From Ascaphus truei (lineage: Eukaryota > Chordata > Amphibia > Anura > Ascaphidae): a DNA stretch of 64,000 nucleotides. A program made the position numbers and the translations under genes. Numbering within the stretch: the stretch's first letter is position 1; each line of letters starts with the position of its first letter. The notes beneath the pieces are model-generated. The model was not told where the DNA came from and ran no database searches. It saw only the letters and a program-made list of their open reading frames with translations. The stretch is from contig CM071569.1 of assembly GCA_036426205.1 (NCBI GenBank), positions 284,935,584 to 284,999,583 of the forward strand, written 5' to 3'. Below, in pieces: positions 10,071 to 20,089 of the stretch.

Positions 10071-10845
10071 CAGGGGTGGGGTAACTCCAGTCCTCAAGGG
10101 CCACCAACAGGTCAGGTTTTAAGGATATCCCTGCTTCAGCACAGGTGGCTCAATCAGTGATTGATTGAACCACCTGCGCTGAAGCTGCTACTGATTGAGC
10201 CACCTATGCTGAAGCTGGGACTGATTGACCCACCTGTGCTGAAGCAGGAATATTGAGAAACCACAAAGAATGTGATAATATCCCCAAGAGGAACTAATAA
10301 GTCCCATAATCAGTGTAAATACGTACATAAGGATATAATATCCACTAAAAAACGAATGTGTCCAGAATAAGGTGAAGTATTGTCCGAATGAAGGGACCAT
10401 ACACTCCCACGCAGATTGATATCTGATAGCCAACATAAGTGGCAAAGACATCCACTGTTAAAATACCAAAACAAAAAACTTTTAATAATAACGCCGAAAA
10501 GCAAGTGACAAATATAATATGTGTGGCTAAAACTGAATAAAAAACGTACGCCACTTACGTATTTACACTATTTATGGGACTTATTAGTTCCTCTTGTGGA
10601 TATTATATCTTTATGTCCATAGTTACGATCGTCACCTTGCGTGCAATGAAAAGGGGACTGCTGTGACCTTCGTCCCTTTCTTTGTGGTTTCTCAATATAT
10701 ATTTTCCCCATGCCCCGGGCGCTTATATATACTTTGATATTTAGGTTTGAGCGATATCTCGCCATCATCTATCTCACCCTGAAGCAGGAATATCCTGAAC
10801 ACGTGGCCTGCCCGTGGCTCTGGAGGACTGGAGTGGGCTCTCCTG
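10071..10845. mobile_element. hAT-like palindromic MITE with nested insertion
   Basis: The left half (10071-10253) runs CAGGGGTGGGGTAACTCCAG, AGGATATCCCTGCTTCAGC and several CAGGTGGCTCAATCAG-type blocks. The right half (10779-10845) resumes GAAGCAGGAATATCCTGAAC and ends in CTGGAGGACTGGAGTGGGCTC. The two halves are separated by an insertion at 10254-10778. Confidence 0.8.
10254..10778. mobile_element. Inverted-repeat insertion with 15-bp TSD
   Basis: It is bracketed by exact copies of ctgaagcaggaatat (10239-10253 and 10779-10793). The left arm TGAGAAACCACAAAG.. with GAGGAACTAATAAGTCCCAT (10254-10310) is inverted at about 10575-10702. A 15-bp TSD argues against a hAT or Tc1 element and fits retroposition. 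The class is unassigned, and a Penelope-type pseudo-LTR pair is possible. No protein is encoded. Confidence 0.65.
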
Positions 10846-10987
10846 AGCATGGCCTACATATAAGTGATCTACACCTCAAACTACACCAACTGCCCTCCCC
10901 CCCTTCTCCCCTCGCTCGCCAAGGAGACTGAAATAAACGTGTTCCGATTCTCACGTATCCGGTAAACACAAGGGAATAACAGACACG

Positions 10988-11818
10988 GATGTTACCGGTC
11001 AGCCCTTACTGTTGGAGTATGGGGAGTCGGATTTTACCGGTCAGCCCTTACCGTTGGGGTATGGTGAGTCGGATTTTACTGGTCAGCTCTTACCGTTGGG
11101 GTATGGTGTCTCGCATTTTACCGGTCAGCCCTTACCGTTGGGGTATGGTGTCTCGCATTTTACCGGTCAGCCCTTACCGTTGGGGTATGGTGTCTCAGAT
11201 TTTACCGGTCAGCCCTTACCGTTGGGGTTATTTTCCGGCCCCGGTCTTGGATTTAAAACCTATTGAGGTAGGCCCTTACTGTGGGTATGGTGTATTTTTC
11301 GGATTTTACCGGTCAGCCCTTACCGTTGGGGTATGGTGTCTCGGATTTTACCGGTCAGACCCTTACCGTTGGGGTATGGTGTCTCGGATTTTTACGCTCT
11401 GTCACCCTACCGGGGTTCCCGGTTTACCCCGGTCTAAGCCTTACCGACCGTGGGTGTATGGTTGGTGTCTCGATTTATTACGTCCGCCGTTCTAATATCG
11501 TTTTGGGGTATGTTTGTCTCGGATTTTACGGTCAGGCCCTTACCGTTGGGGTATGGCGTATCGGATTTTTACCGGTCAGCCCTTACCGTTGGGGTATGGT
11601 GTCTCGGATTTTACCGGTCAGCCCTTACCGTTGGGGTATGGTGTCTCGGATTTTACCGGTTAGCCCTTACCGTTGGGGTATGGTGTCTCGGATTTTACCG
11701 GTCCGCCCTTACCGTTGGGGTATGGTGTCTCGGATTTTACCGGTCAGCCCTTACCGTTGGGGTATGGTGTCTCGGATGTTACCGGTCAGCCCTTACCGTT
11801 GGGGTATGGCGTCTCGCA
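10988..11818. repeat. 42-bp tandem satellite, about 18 copies
   Basis: The repeat is built from TTTTACCGGTCAGCCCTTAC and CGTTGGGGTATGGTGTCTCG (each part of the unit). A degenerate middle (11225-11530) separates two more regular blocks. Because 42 is divisible by three, all plus-strand frames read as periodic 14-residue peptides. The open frames of 168-182 codons here are repeat artefacts with no gene signals around them. Confidence 0.95.
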
Positions 11819-12040
11819 AAGAGTTATAAAGTCCACAATGGGGTGATCCATTTCCAGCACGGTGATCGCTTTGCCATGCATGATGGTTAAACTGGGTCTT
11901 CTGCTGGCTTTATCATACGCCAGCCCGCCGGAGAAAATGATAAAGGGTTCGCTAGAAGGACAAGGGAAACAGATGTTATAGAAGCAAACCTGGCAAAACA
12001 CAAAGCCCCCGAGAAGAACAGAGATTGATGATATATAAAT

Positions 12041-12211
12041 AACAAGGGGATAGGCACACCAAAAATATGCAAAAAAAAGTGTCTTTTATTGGCCCAACAT
12101 TTCGACTACCCTTAAGAGGTCTTGATGAAGGCTCCAGAGTGGGCGCCGAAACGTTGGGCCAATAAAAGTCACTTTTTTTGTGCATATTTTTGGTGTACCT
12201 AGCCCTTTGTT
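12041..12211. repeat. Long hairpin centred on hammerhead-like motif
   Basis: The left arm (about 12041-12106) carries GGATAGGCACACCAAAAATA and TCTTTTATTGGCCCAACATT. The right arm (about 12148-12211) carries the inverse blocks GTTGGGCCAATAAAAG and TATTTTTGGTGTACCTAGCC. The 40-bp loop holds TTGATGA and the start of the motif. Two inverted pseudo-LTR ends meeting head to head would give this. Confidence 0.75.
12122..12160 (+). ncRNA. Hammerhead-ribozyme-like motif 1
   Basis: The order is TTGATGA (consensus CTGATGA, one change), one extra A, a helix II GGCTCC...GGCGCC with a mismatch, GAA, then helix III ACGT with no loop, and T at the cleavage position. The self-complementary helix III means only a dimer could fold canonically. 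The extra A after the core departs from consensus. Confidence 0.45.
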
Positions 12212-12219
12212 ATTTTTTG

Positions 12220-12297
12220 TACTATATAAATATATATATATACAGTATATAAAACAAACAAACAAAAAAAAAAATATATATATATATATATTAGATC
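12220..12297. repeat. TA / AAAC microsatellite
   Basis: TATATATA runs flank AAACAAACAAAC and an A run. Confidence 0.85.
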
Positions 12298-12384
12298 TTC
12301 TGTAGAGCTCATCAGAAAAGAAACAAGAAACGACATGCAGTTATAGTAACAACTTTTATTTCATACAACACATTTCGCCCAATG

Positions 12385-12600
12385 GGACGCCGAGCGCTTC
12401 ACAATTAAAGTATAGTGTGGGGTAAGCAGCGGGGTACATAGGATTTTTCAGACACAGTCCCTGCCCAGATGAACTTGCAATCTATGTTTAAGGTGCCTGA
12501 CTTGCCCAAGGTCACAGGGAGCTGACACTGGCCGTACTCACTGAGCCACTCCTTCAGCCAGAAAGGCTCAGGGTACACAAAGCAGTGATTACACTGTATG
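12385..12600. repeat. SINE/L2-tail-like repeat, copy 1
   Basis: It shares GAGCGCTTCACAAT, CTTGCAATCTATGTTT and CTTGCCCAAGGTCACAG with 14078-14335. The GCCCAAGGTCACA block also occurs in MIR-type SINEs and in tails derived from L2 LINEs. Noncoding. Confidence 0.55.
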
Positions 12601-12754
12601 TAGGGTGGTCTACACCGCCCCCACTCACCTTTGAAGGCTGGAAAAGCCGTGCCCGGAGATATACCAAGACAGCTTTATGCACTTACGACTCTGGAAACAT
12701 CGGTGCTTGCTACAGTACATCTGGATTCATAGCCACTTCAAATGCTTTTTAGGC

Positions 12755-13250
12755 GCAAAGTTCATCTTTCCTGTCTTGCCTTCAAATACTTTGTGGGTAA
12801 GGTGCGCATCTACCTGAACAAGCCCCTCATCCCTACTACACGCAGCACTTATCATCTGAGATCTGACTCCAAAAGACTGTTCATGGTCCCAGGGCTCAAC
12901 AAAGTATCCGGCCGTTCCTCCTTCTCTTACCGTGCACCCCAAAACTGGAACAACCTACATGAGACTCTCACATCCACCACCAGTCTAAGTTCTTTCAAAA
13001 CTACAGCTGAGCTAATGTCTCAAATTTTAATCTGGTCTGTAACTGTTACATATGCCTATAATATATATATTATCTCTAACTGTGCACACAAAGTCTTGTA
13101 TATAATGTATACCCTGTTCAGTTATGTAACTGTATTTGTCGCCATGTATTATTTGTCTTAACTCTGTGCCCAGGACATACGTGAAAACGAGAGGTAACTC
13201 TCACTGTATTACTTCCTGGTAACACATTATTATAAATAAATAAATACATT
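12755..13250 (+). pseudogene. LINE (L2/CR1-type) 3' fragment, copy 1
   Basis: This encodes the last part of the ORF2 protein: RKVHLSCLAFKYF, TTRSTYHLRSDSKRLF, SGRSSFSYRAPQNWNNL, SLSSFKT. A 3' UTR ending TTACTTCCTGG..AATAAATAAATA follows. The whole segment matches the 3' part of 16000-17312. It is 5'-truncated, and the reading is damaged after the SSFKT block. It belongs to the GVPQGSVLGPL-type non-LTR family seen more completely at 51938-53480 minus. Confidence 0.85.
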
Positions 13251-13259
13251 TTGTAGGTG

Positions 13260-14070
13260 TTATTTATCAATCTGTCATGAAATGATGATCATCGTGGCCT
13301 AGATTCCTGAAGCTACGGTAAATCTGGGGAAATAATGGGATGTTACCTAAAACAGGAATGGGGTTAACGCCTAATTTAGTAAGAAAGTCCTAGAAAAAAT
13401 GACGGCTGTGCTTGCCCTCATCGGCATTGGAGTAACGTTACGTTATTTTAGTACCATGACGTTACTCCCATCCCTTGAGTATATGTTAAAGTTCATCAAA
13501 TGTATTTTTATCATCTGTTTAATATATGAACACTGAAGTAGCCCAAGTGGCCAGCTGTCCATGGGCAACTCCTGGTTATACATCAATGGAGAAAGCACAG
13601 AGTGGCTAAATTTCCCTCGTGATTACATGTTTATTGCTTTACAAAATCAATGTCAAATGGGTATGTGTAGAAAATATATAAAAGTAACAGAACGCGGAGA
13701 TATAAATCAAGGTCTTAATGTACATCAGCTGGAAACCACCCACAGGGTGGTCTGTTCTGCGCTTCTCTTATCTCTGACCTTGGGACCGAGTATAATGGCC
13801 ATGTGAGGCCTTCCTTAATAAGAGCACCAAAGATATACAGTATATGGATCTAAATATATATCAGATATATGGGGGGGGATGCTTACAACGCATATACATT
13901 ATGCTTTTACAATAAATGTGATATATGAGCATAATCATTTCACTCGGTGTGAGTGAAACGGTTAGAGAGAAGCCAGGTAAATCATCTATAGAACTCATAT
14001 CACCACACACCTGGGGTGTCAAGGTAGGCGCCGGCGCCTTAAGTCAGTACCACTGCTTTCCACTCAATCA
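13260..14070. other. No gene or element recognised
   Basis: AT-rich sequence with a short inverted GTAACGTTACGT-type stretch near 13430-13470 and AT microsatellite patches. The short open frames have no family features. Confidence 0.4.
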
Positions 14071-14077
14071 ACATATA

Positions 14078-14335
14078 ATAATAATAATAGCATGTTCTTG
14101 TATAGCGCTGTTAGTTTTACGCAGCGCTTTACGGAGACATTTTGCAGGCACAGGTCCCTGCCCTGTGAAGCTTACAATCTATGTTTTGGTGCCTGAGGCA
14201 CAGGGAGATAAAGTGACTTGCCCAAGGTCACAAGGAGCCGACACCAGGAATTGAACCAGGCTCCCCTGCTTCAAACTCTCAGTGCCAGTCAGTGTCTTTG
14301 CTCACTGGGCCGCTCCTTCTCTCCTATTGTAGATG
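14078..14335. repeat. SINE/L2-tail-like repeat, copy 2
   Basis: It starts in ATAATAATAATAG, contains TATAGCGCTG, ACGCAGCGCTTTAC, CTTACAATCTATG, CTTGCCCAAGGTCACA and GGAATTGAACCAGG, and stops at CTCCTTC. The AGCGC..CAGCGCTTTAC and GCCCAAGGTCACA blocks are typical of L2-mobilised repeats. Confidence 0.6.
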
Positions 14336-14407
14336 TTCAACCAATTCCCGACCGCAACATACCAGTTAAAAATCAATTGCATATATCAATCAGTATAACA
14401 TATATAG

Positions 14408-14870
14408 GGGCTTATGCAGAGAGGTACGGTAAGGACAATTTCGCCAGGTTTGTGGCAAAAATGTCCGCATTCAAAGAGTTCGTGGCGAGAACTTGGCGGG
14501 AAAAGTCAAATCCGCCAGACTTATTTAGTTTCCAAAGTTTATAGCCAGACGGGTGGCGAGAAGCGTGATTTCGCCATTGTAAAAACGCGCACTATTCCAG
14601 TAGCTCCGATGCGCATGTATGCGCCAATCGGAGCTACTCTATGGCGCGTTTGTGTGAAATTTTGCCCGCCAGCAAAAGTTGGCTTTATGGTGGCCAAATA
14701 CCACGCGCCTCTGAATGCCGAGTTTCACGCCAAGTGAAACTCGCCAAATTAACAATTTACTGCACACCGAGCTACCGGAGTACCCTGCATAGGACGAAAT
14801 TAAATGCCAATCCTGTGTCGAATTTATTGCCGTTAAGCCTTTCTGGTACGTACCTCTCTGCATAAGCCTC
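14408..14870. mobile_element. MITE with GGCTTATGCAGAGAGGTAC ends
   Basis: The inverted ends GGCTTATGCAGAGAGGTAC / GTACCTCTCTGCATAAGCC enclose about 420 bp. The interior is rich in TTCGCCA / TGGCGA words, with partial internal palindromy (GCGCATGTATGCGC, AGTAGCTCCGAT/ATCGGAGCTACT). The TSD is unclear, so the superfamily is unassigned. Frames inside overlap on both strands and look noncoding. Confidence 0.75.
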
Positions 14871-15024
14871 ATAGTCGGTTACCAGTGTTTTCAAGTCATA
14901 ACTGCAAGATCCCCTCCCCCACCGGGGATGAAAGGAAGTTACTGTAGGGGAACTCCTGACTAACAATGAGCGTGTGTATACTGTACGGGTCACGCAAGAG
15001 GGGTAGTTTGTGTACTGTAGTATG

Positions 15025-15733
15025 TGTACTGTATGTATATTTTTATTGTATGTCTTTATTTATATAGCGCCATTTATGTATATAGCGCTTCACGGCAGTA
15101 AAACACCTGATATAATAATGGGAATAAGGGCTTCAGACATGATAGTAAAAATAGGAAGGGGGGGGTCTCTGCCCCAAAGAGCTTGCAATCTAATTGGTAA
15201 GTAGAGAGAACTTACAGAGACAGTGGGGGCGCGTTCTGGTAAGTGCGTCTGAAAGGGGTCAGTGCATCTGCGTTGTATAACACCAGCCAGTGCAGCTACC
15301 CATATGCTTCATTAAAGAGGTGCGTTTTTAGATAGGTCTTAAAGGTGGATAGAGAGGGTGCTAGTCGGATATTGAGGGGAAGGGCATTCCAGAGGTGTGG
15401 GGCAGTCAGTGAGAAAGGTTTAAGGTGGGAGAGGGCTTTATATTCAAAGGGGGTAGAGAGAAGACATCCTTGAGCGGAACGCAAGAGTCGGGATGGTGCA
15501 TAGCGAGAAATTGGGGCTGAGATGTAAGGAGGGGCAGAAGAGTGTAAAGCTTTAAAAGTGAGGAGGAGAATTGAGTGCGAGATGCGGGATTTGATAGGAA
15601 GCCAGGAGAGGGATTTCAGCAGGGGAGACGCGGAGACAGATTTAGAAGAGAGTAAAGTTATTGTAGCAGCAGCGTTAAGCTTTTTATGCGAGGAAAACCG
15701 GTTTAACGGACCATTATTTCCTCTAGTGGTCAC
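15025..15733 (-). pseudogene. L2-type LINE 3' fragment
   Basis: The minus-strand frame 15296-15733 encodes LKSLSWLPIKSRISHSILLL, FKALHSSAPPYIS and the C-terminal LPLNIRLAPSLSTFKTYLKT, the standard C-terminal tail of L2/Rex-like non-LTR ORF2 proteins. The following 3' UTR (15025-15295) has AGAGCTTGCAATCTAATTGG (plus strand) and TATATAGCGC motifs shared with L2 tails. The RT core is missing. The frame is open for 145 codons but has no start of its own. Confidence 0.85.
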
Positions 15734-15999
15734 AGCACCACTATTAACCGGATGTCAACTTTGGTCAACATTATGTTAATTAGCCTAACGGAGCGTAGTG
15801 AATCCGGGCCGGCGCTGAAATGGTTGTACCCCAATAAAGGCGGGGGACAAAAATTAAAACAAAGCAAAATACTTTTCTCATTCTATGTTTTCTTTTTAAA
15901 TTGTTTCTTTTTAAACATTGCAGTAGAACAAAAGATGCCATTTTAGTGATATCATGTACAGTATGAAACAGGAAGTTTGGCCTAACCACCCACCCCGGA

Positions 16000-17312
16000 G
16001 TAATATTCCTAGATTTTGCAAAGGCTTTTGATACTGTTGTTCATGCTATCCTGCTTAACAAACTCCAGAGCTCTGGAATAGGGAAGCCTGCTTTAAACTG
16101 GTTTCAGTCCTACCTATCAGGTAGATCCCAACATGTGTCCATCTCAGGCACTAACTCCAACCCCTTGGATATCACCTGTGGTGTCCCGCAAGGCTCTGTT
16201 CTGGGGCCCCTACTCTTCATCAGTGTTCATCAGTGATCTTCCTACAGCTTGTAATGGAGCCTCAATATACATGTATGTGGATGACACAATCTTATACTGT
16301 GTGCACACAGCCATAGCCTCTCCGACCTTGGACACGTACTTGAATCTGACTTTCTGAGACTTGGAAATTGGATTTCACAAAAAAACCTGTTTATAAACAC
16401 TGACAACACTGTAACAATGGTATTTCGGAACAAAGATACATTTCTAAAGCTTCCAATGAATGAGCTCCAGATCAGAATCAACTCTAATACTATCCTAGCC
16501 CGTTACTAGTTTCAAATATTTGGGCATATGGTTTGACTCCCATTTATCATTTGGAATGCACATTGATACCCTGACATCCAAAACCTATGCCAAACTAGGT
16601 GTACTATATAGGAACAAATCCTCCCTAAGTCTGCTGGTCAGAAAACGCATCGCACAGCAGATGCTGATGCCAATTATCGACTATGGGGACATAGTATATG
16701 GCTCGGCATCCCAAACCCACCTTAGCAAACTTGATACCCTCTACAATTCAATATGCCGCTTTGTTCTCCAATGCAATTACATTACACATCACTGCGAAAT
16801 GCTCAAAGAACTAGATTGGTCATCACTTGAGTCTAGGCGCAAAGTTCATCTTTCCTGTCTTGCCTTCAAATACTTTCTGGGCAAGCTACCCAGCTATCTG
16901 AACAAGCTCCTCACCCCTACCACACGCAGCACTTATCATCTGAGATCTGACTCCAAAAGACTGTTCAACAAAGTATCCGGCCGCTCCTCCTTCTCTTACC
17001 GTGCACCCCACAACTGGAACAATCTACCGGAGACTCTCACAGCCGCCACCAGTCTAAGTTCTTTCAAAACTAAAGCTGTCTCACATTTTAATCTGGTCTG
17101 TATCTGTTACATAAGCCTATAACATATTATCTTTAACTGTGCATGGAATGTCTTGTATATAATGTATAACCCTGTTCACTTAATGTAACTATTTGTCACC
17201 ATGTATCCTATCATCATAACTCTGTGCCCAGGACATACTTGAAAACGAGAGGTAACTCAATGTATTACTTCCTGGTAAAACATTTGATAAATAAATAAAT
17301 AATAACTAGCCC
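16000..17312 (+). pseudogene. LINE (L2/CR1-type) RT and C-terminus, copy 2
   Basis: Decayed ORF2. The frame opens with FLDFAKAFDTV and SGRSQHVSISG, then GVPQGSVLGPLLF (RT motif B). It is disrupted around the expected YADDT box: VDDT can be read near 16275, but after a frameshift and stops. The end is the open stretch 16520-17122 with GIWFDSHLSFGMHIDTLTSK through SSFKTKAVSHFNL. The 3' UTR ends AATAAATAAATAATAA. It is the same family as 12755, 18888 and 51938. The 5' part of the element is absent. Confidence 0.88.
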
Positions 17313-18887
17313 CATCACCCACCCTTTCTTCCCCCGCCTCCCCTCTATAATAATGCCCAAGATCCCTATTAGCCAAATGTGGCTAATAGTGGATTGGGGA
17401 ATTAAAAAATATATATATATCTATATCTATATATATATCTATATCTATATATATCTATATATACAGGTTTAAAAAAAAAAAACCCACAACAACATTCAAA
17501 ATACATTTTACACATGAAGCCATTGATTATCACTGTGGATAACTAGGGTCTCTCAATGGGGAGCGTGGATACAGTAGCCACATTGGCAATAAATGGTAAC
17601 TAATTAAAAAAATACATTAACAAAATCACAATACATTAATACACCACCTTCATTACCCTAACAGGTAACTGCTAAGCTAATGAAGAAGGGGTTAACCCCT
17701 CCTGCTACCCCCCCCCCTCCCCACCCACCTGAGGCAAATACCCCTATCACCCACCCCCAACAAGGTCCCCCCACCACAGTAATGGGCACTAGCCCTATTA
17801 GGCAAATGTGCCTAACAGGACTTTTGCCCAATGAAAAATGTAAAAATGGATTTAATAGCTTAGTATGTATGATGATATTGTTTATGGTAATGTATACTTT
17901 GTTTAATGCTTATTTTTATGGATTTTTTTTATGCATATTTGGCTAATAGGGATCTTAACAGTAGTCTAAAGGGGGGTTATGTTTGTTGTGGGATTGGAGG
18001 CAGTTGCCCCGGTGAGGGTGGTGAGGCCTCTCAGGGAGGGTGGCATTGTGGGAGGGGTTAACCCATTGGTTACCTAGCGGTTAGTAAAGCATTGCCATGT
18101 CACTAAGGTAGTCAAGGGGGGTATGTAGTGTAGTGTTATGCTTATGCGGCCCACTCCTAAAGGGTCACTAGCAGTGTTAGTGTTTGCTAGGCACAACCCT
18201 GATTTGCTATGGGGATCCAGACGTCTTGCAGGGGTATATAAGGAGGAGGGACTGTTCTAGAAGGTTAGGTTTCAGGAGGACAAGAGAAGAGGAGACTCGG
18301 GGAGAGTAGACACTCATGTTTTTAAAATAATAGTATAGACCAGGCCCCCCTACTTTATTATGTTATAGACAGAGGTAGTAATCTTGTTAGTTAGGATTCC
18401 TAGAGAAGAATAAGGGAGTACAGTATGAGTTGCTTCGTGAAACAGCATGCGACAGAGGGCCTCAGTAACGAGGATTCCTGGATGCCGGTGGATTGATCTG
18501 CATTGACATTCTTCTTAAGCTGAACTGGAAGTGGCAGTAACCATAAAGGCCAAGGTATTGGGTTACGTATAAAGGACCCGCTTTGATCCCCAATGGGCCT
18601 AGTATTACTGAAACAATGAGGAGAGATGTCCCAAACCAATGGTGAAGTGAAGAAACAAGATATGTACCTCCCATTTGCGTGTTGAGTGGGTACTGGTGGA
18701 AGAACCATATTCATGTATGTCTGATATAAAACACAGTGCAACGTTGTCACAATATGAATGAGCGATCTCTGTGCTGGGGACACGAATAAATGACAGTTGT
18801 CCTATAAAAGTTCCTGGCGCCCATTATTATACAACCTTTCTAACTCATCGCCCAGCCGCCTGAATCCAGCGTCACGGAAACCCATGC
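17313..18887. other. Noncoding, simple repeats and local duplications
   Basis: A TATATC microsatellite lies at about 17405-17465. A block with CCCATTAGCCAAATGTGGCTAATAG-like text near 17340-17390 is echoed at 17780-17830 and in part at 17930-17955, suggesting a degenerate duplicated repeat. The rest of the region shows nothing I recognise. Confidence 0.4.
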
Positions 18888-19402
18888 GGAGTTTATTTAT
18901 TTATTTATAAAATATTTTACCAGGAAGTAATACATTGAGAGTTACCTCTCGTTTTCAAGTATGTCCTGGGCACAGAGTAAAACAAAATAATACATGGTTA
19001 CAAGTACAGTTACATAAATGAACAAGGTATACATTATATACAAGACATTGCATGCACAGTTAAAGAAAATATATATTATGAGCGTATGAAACAGTTACAG
19101 ACCAGATTAAAGTGTGAGACAGCCTTAGATTTGAAAGAACTTAAGCTGGTGGTGGATATGAGAGTCTCTGGTAGGTTGTTCCAGTTTTGGGGTGCACGGA
19201 AGGAGAAGGAGGAACGTCCGGATACTTTGTTGAGCCTTGCGACCATGAATAGTCTTTTGGAGTCTGATCTCAGGTGATAGGTACTGCATGTGGTAGGGGT
19301 GAGGAGCTTGTTCAGGTAGCTGGGTAGCTTGCCCAGAAAGTATTTGAGGGTGAGACAGGAAAGGTGAACTTTGCGCCTAGACTCTAGTGATGACCAATCT
19401 AG
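18888..19402 (-). pseudogene. LINE (L2/CR1-type) 3' fragment, copy 3
   Basis: On the minus strand, 19076-19420 encodes DWSSLESRRKVHLSCLTLKY through SGRSSFSFRAPQNWNNLPET and SLSSFKSKAVSHF, followed by the family 3' UTR and TTATTTATTTATTTAT (plus strand) tail. It is 5'-truncated. The frame is still open over 114 codons. Confidence 0.85.
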
Positions 19403-19403
19403 T

Positions 19404-19786
19404 ATCCATATACATATCACACCGATGTGACCTCCCTAGGAAGCCAGACAGGGAGGGTTACACTTATATTTACCCCTTTGTGGTCAGCTAATCATGGAAA
19501 CCAATGACTAGTTGACCCGTGGACTACTAAGGGGTTAATATGTCATGTAATTGAATTACTGTTTAATCATCTATTTCTGGTTTGCTTACCTTATCTGGCC
19601 TATGTAAATAATGGCCAGTATATTGGCCATTATATACATACTTAAGAAAAGGCTAACGCCAGCCTGGACTAGGGATCACATTGTTTGCGGTATTTCTGGC
19701 GTTCATCCCGTTCCAATAAATATCATAACCTGATGTATGGCAGTTTTTACCTAAAAATTAGGTACTTTATTATGCCTGCTTTTTCT
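19404..19786. other. Unassigned, possible solo LTR
   Basis: It contains palindromic GGCCAGTATATTGGCC, and AATAAA near 19715 in a context like an LTR polyA region. Boundaries are not clear. Confidence 0.25.
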
Positions 19787-19802
19787 CGGATCTGATGTTT
19801 TT
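19787..19802. repeat. Target-site duplication of nested L1, left
   Basis: The 16-mer cggatctgatgttttt is repeated exactly at 34939-34954. It brackets the whole nested block and dates it as one L1 insertion plus later insertions. Confidence 0.85.
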
Positions 19803-19939
19803 TGTTTCAAATATTTTTATTAGGCAATTATACAACAACACACATTTTTTTTTTGGGGGGAGGAAAAAAGCTTGACAACCTTAATTGTCGTACAGGAGAG
19901 GCCTTCACAGAGGGAAGGTGAGGAAAGAAGGACAAGATG

Positions 19940-19974
19940 GAGGGGAGGGGGGGGGGGGGGGGGGGGGGGGGGGT
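19940..19974. repeat. Poly-G run (poly-C in L1 3' UTR)
   Basis: An almost pure G stretch of about 33 bases within a GGGGA-rich tract. On the L1 sense strand this is the C-rich 3' UTR, comparable to the shorter C runs at 8411-8418 in the young L1. Confidence 0.9.
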
Positions 19975-20089
19975 GAGGGGGGAGGGGTACCCTCCCCGGC
20001 CGCCGGGCATATGGCTTTGACAGTTTTAGCTTTTAGAAACGGGATGTCCTGGGTAAACTATTTCCCTGCGTGGCATGTGTGGGTAACCT

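Noticed and set aside
10988..11890. Repeat-protein gene (14-residue repeats)
   Set aside because: The period of 42 keeps every frame open; there is no start context, splice logic or non-repetitive domain.
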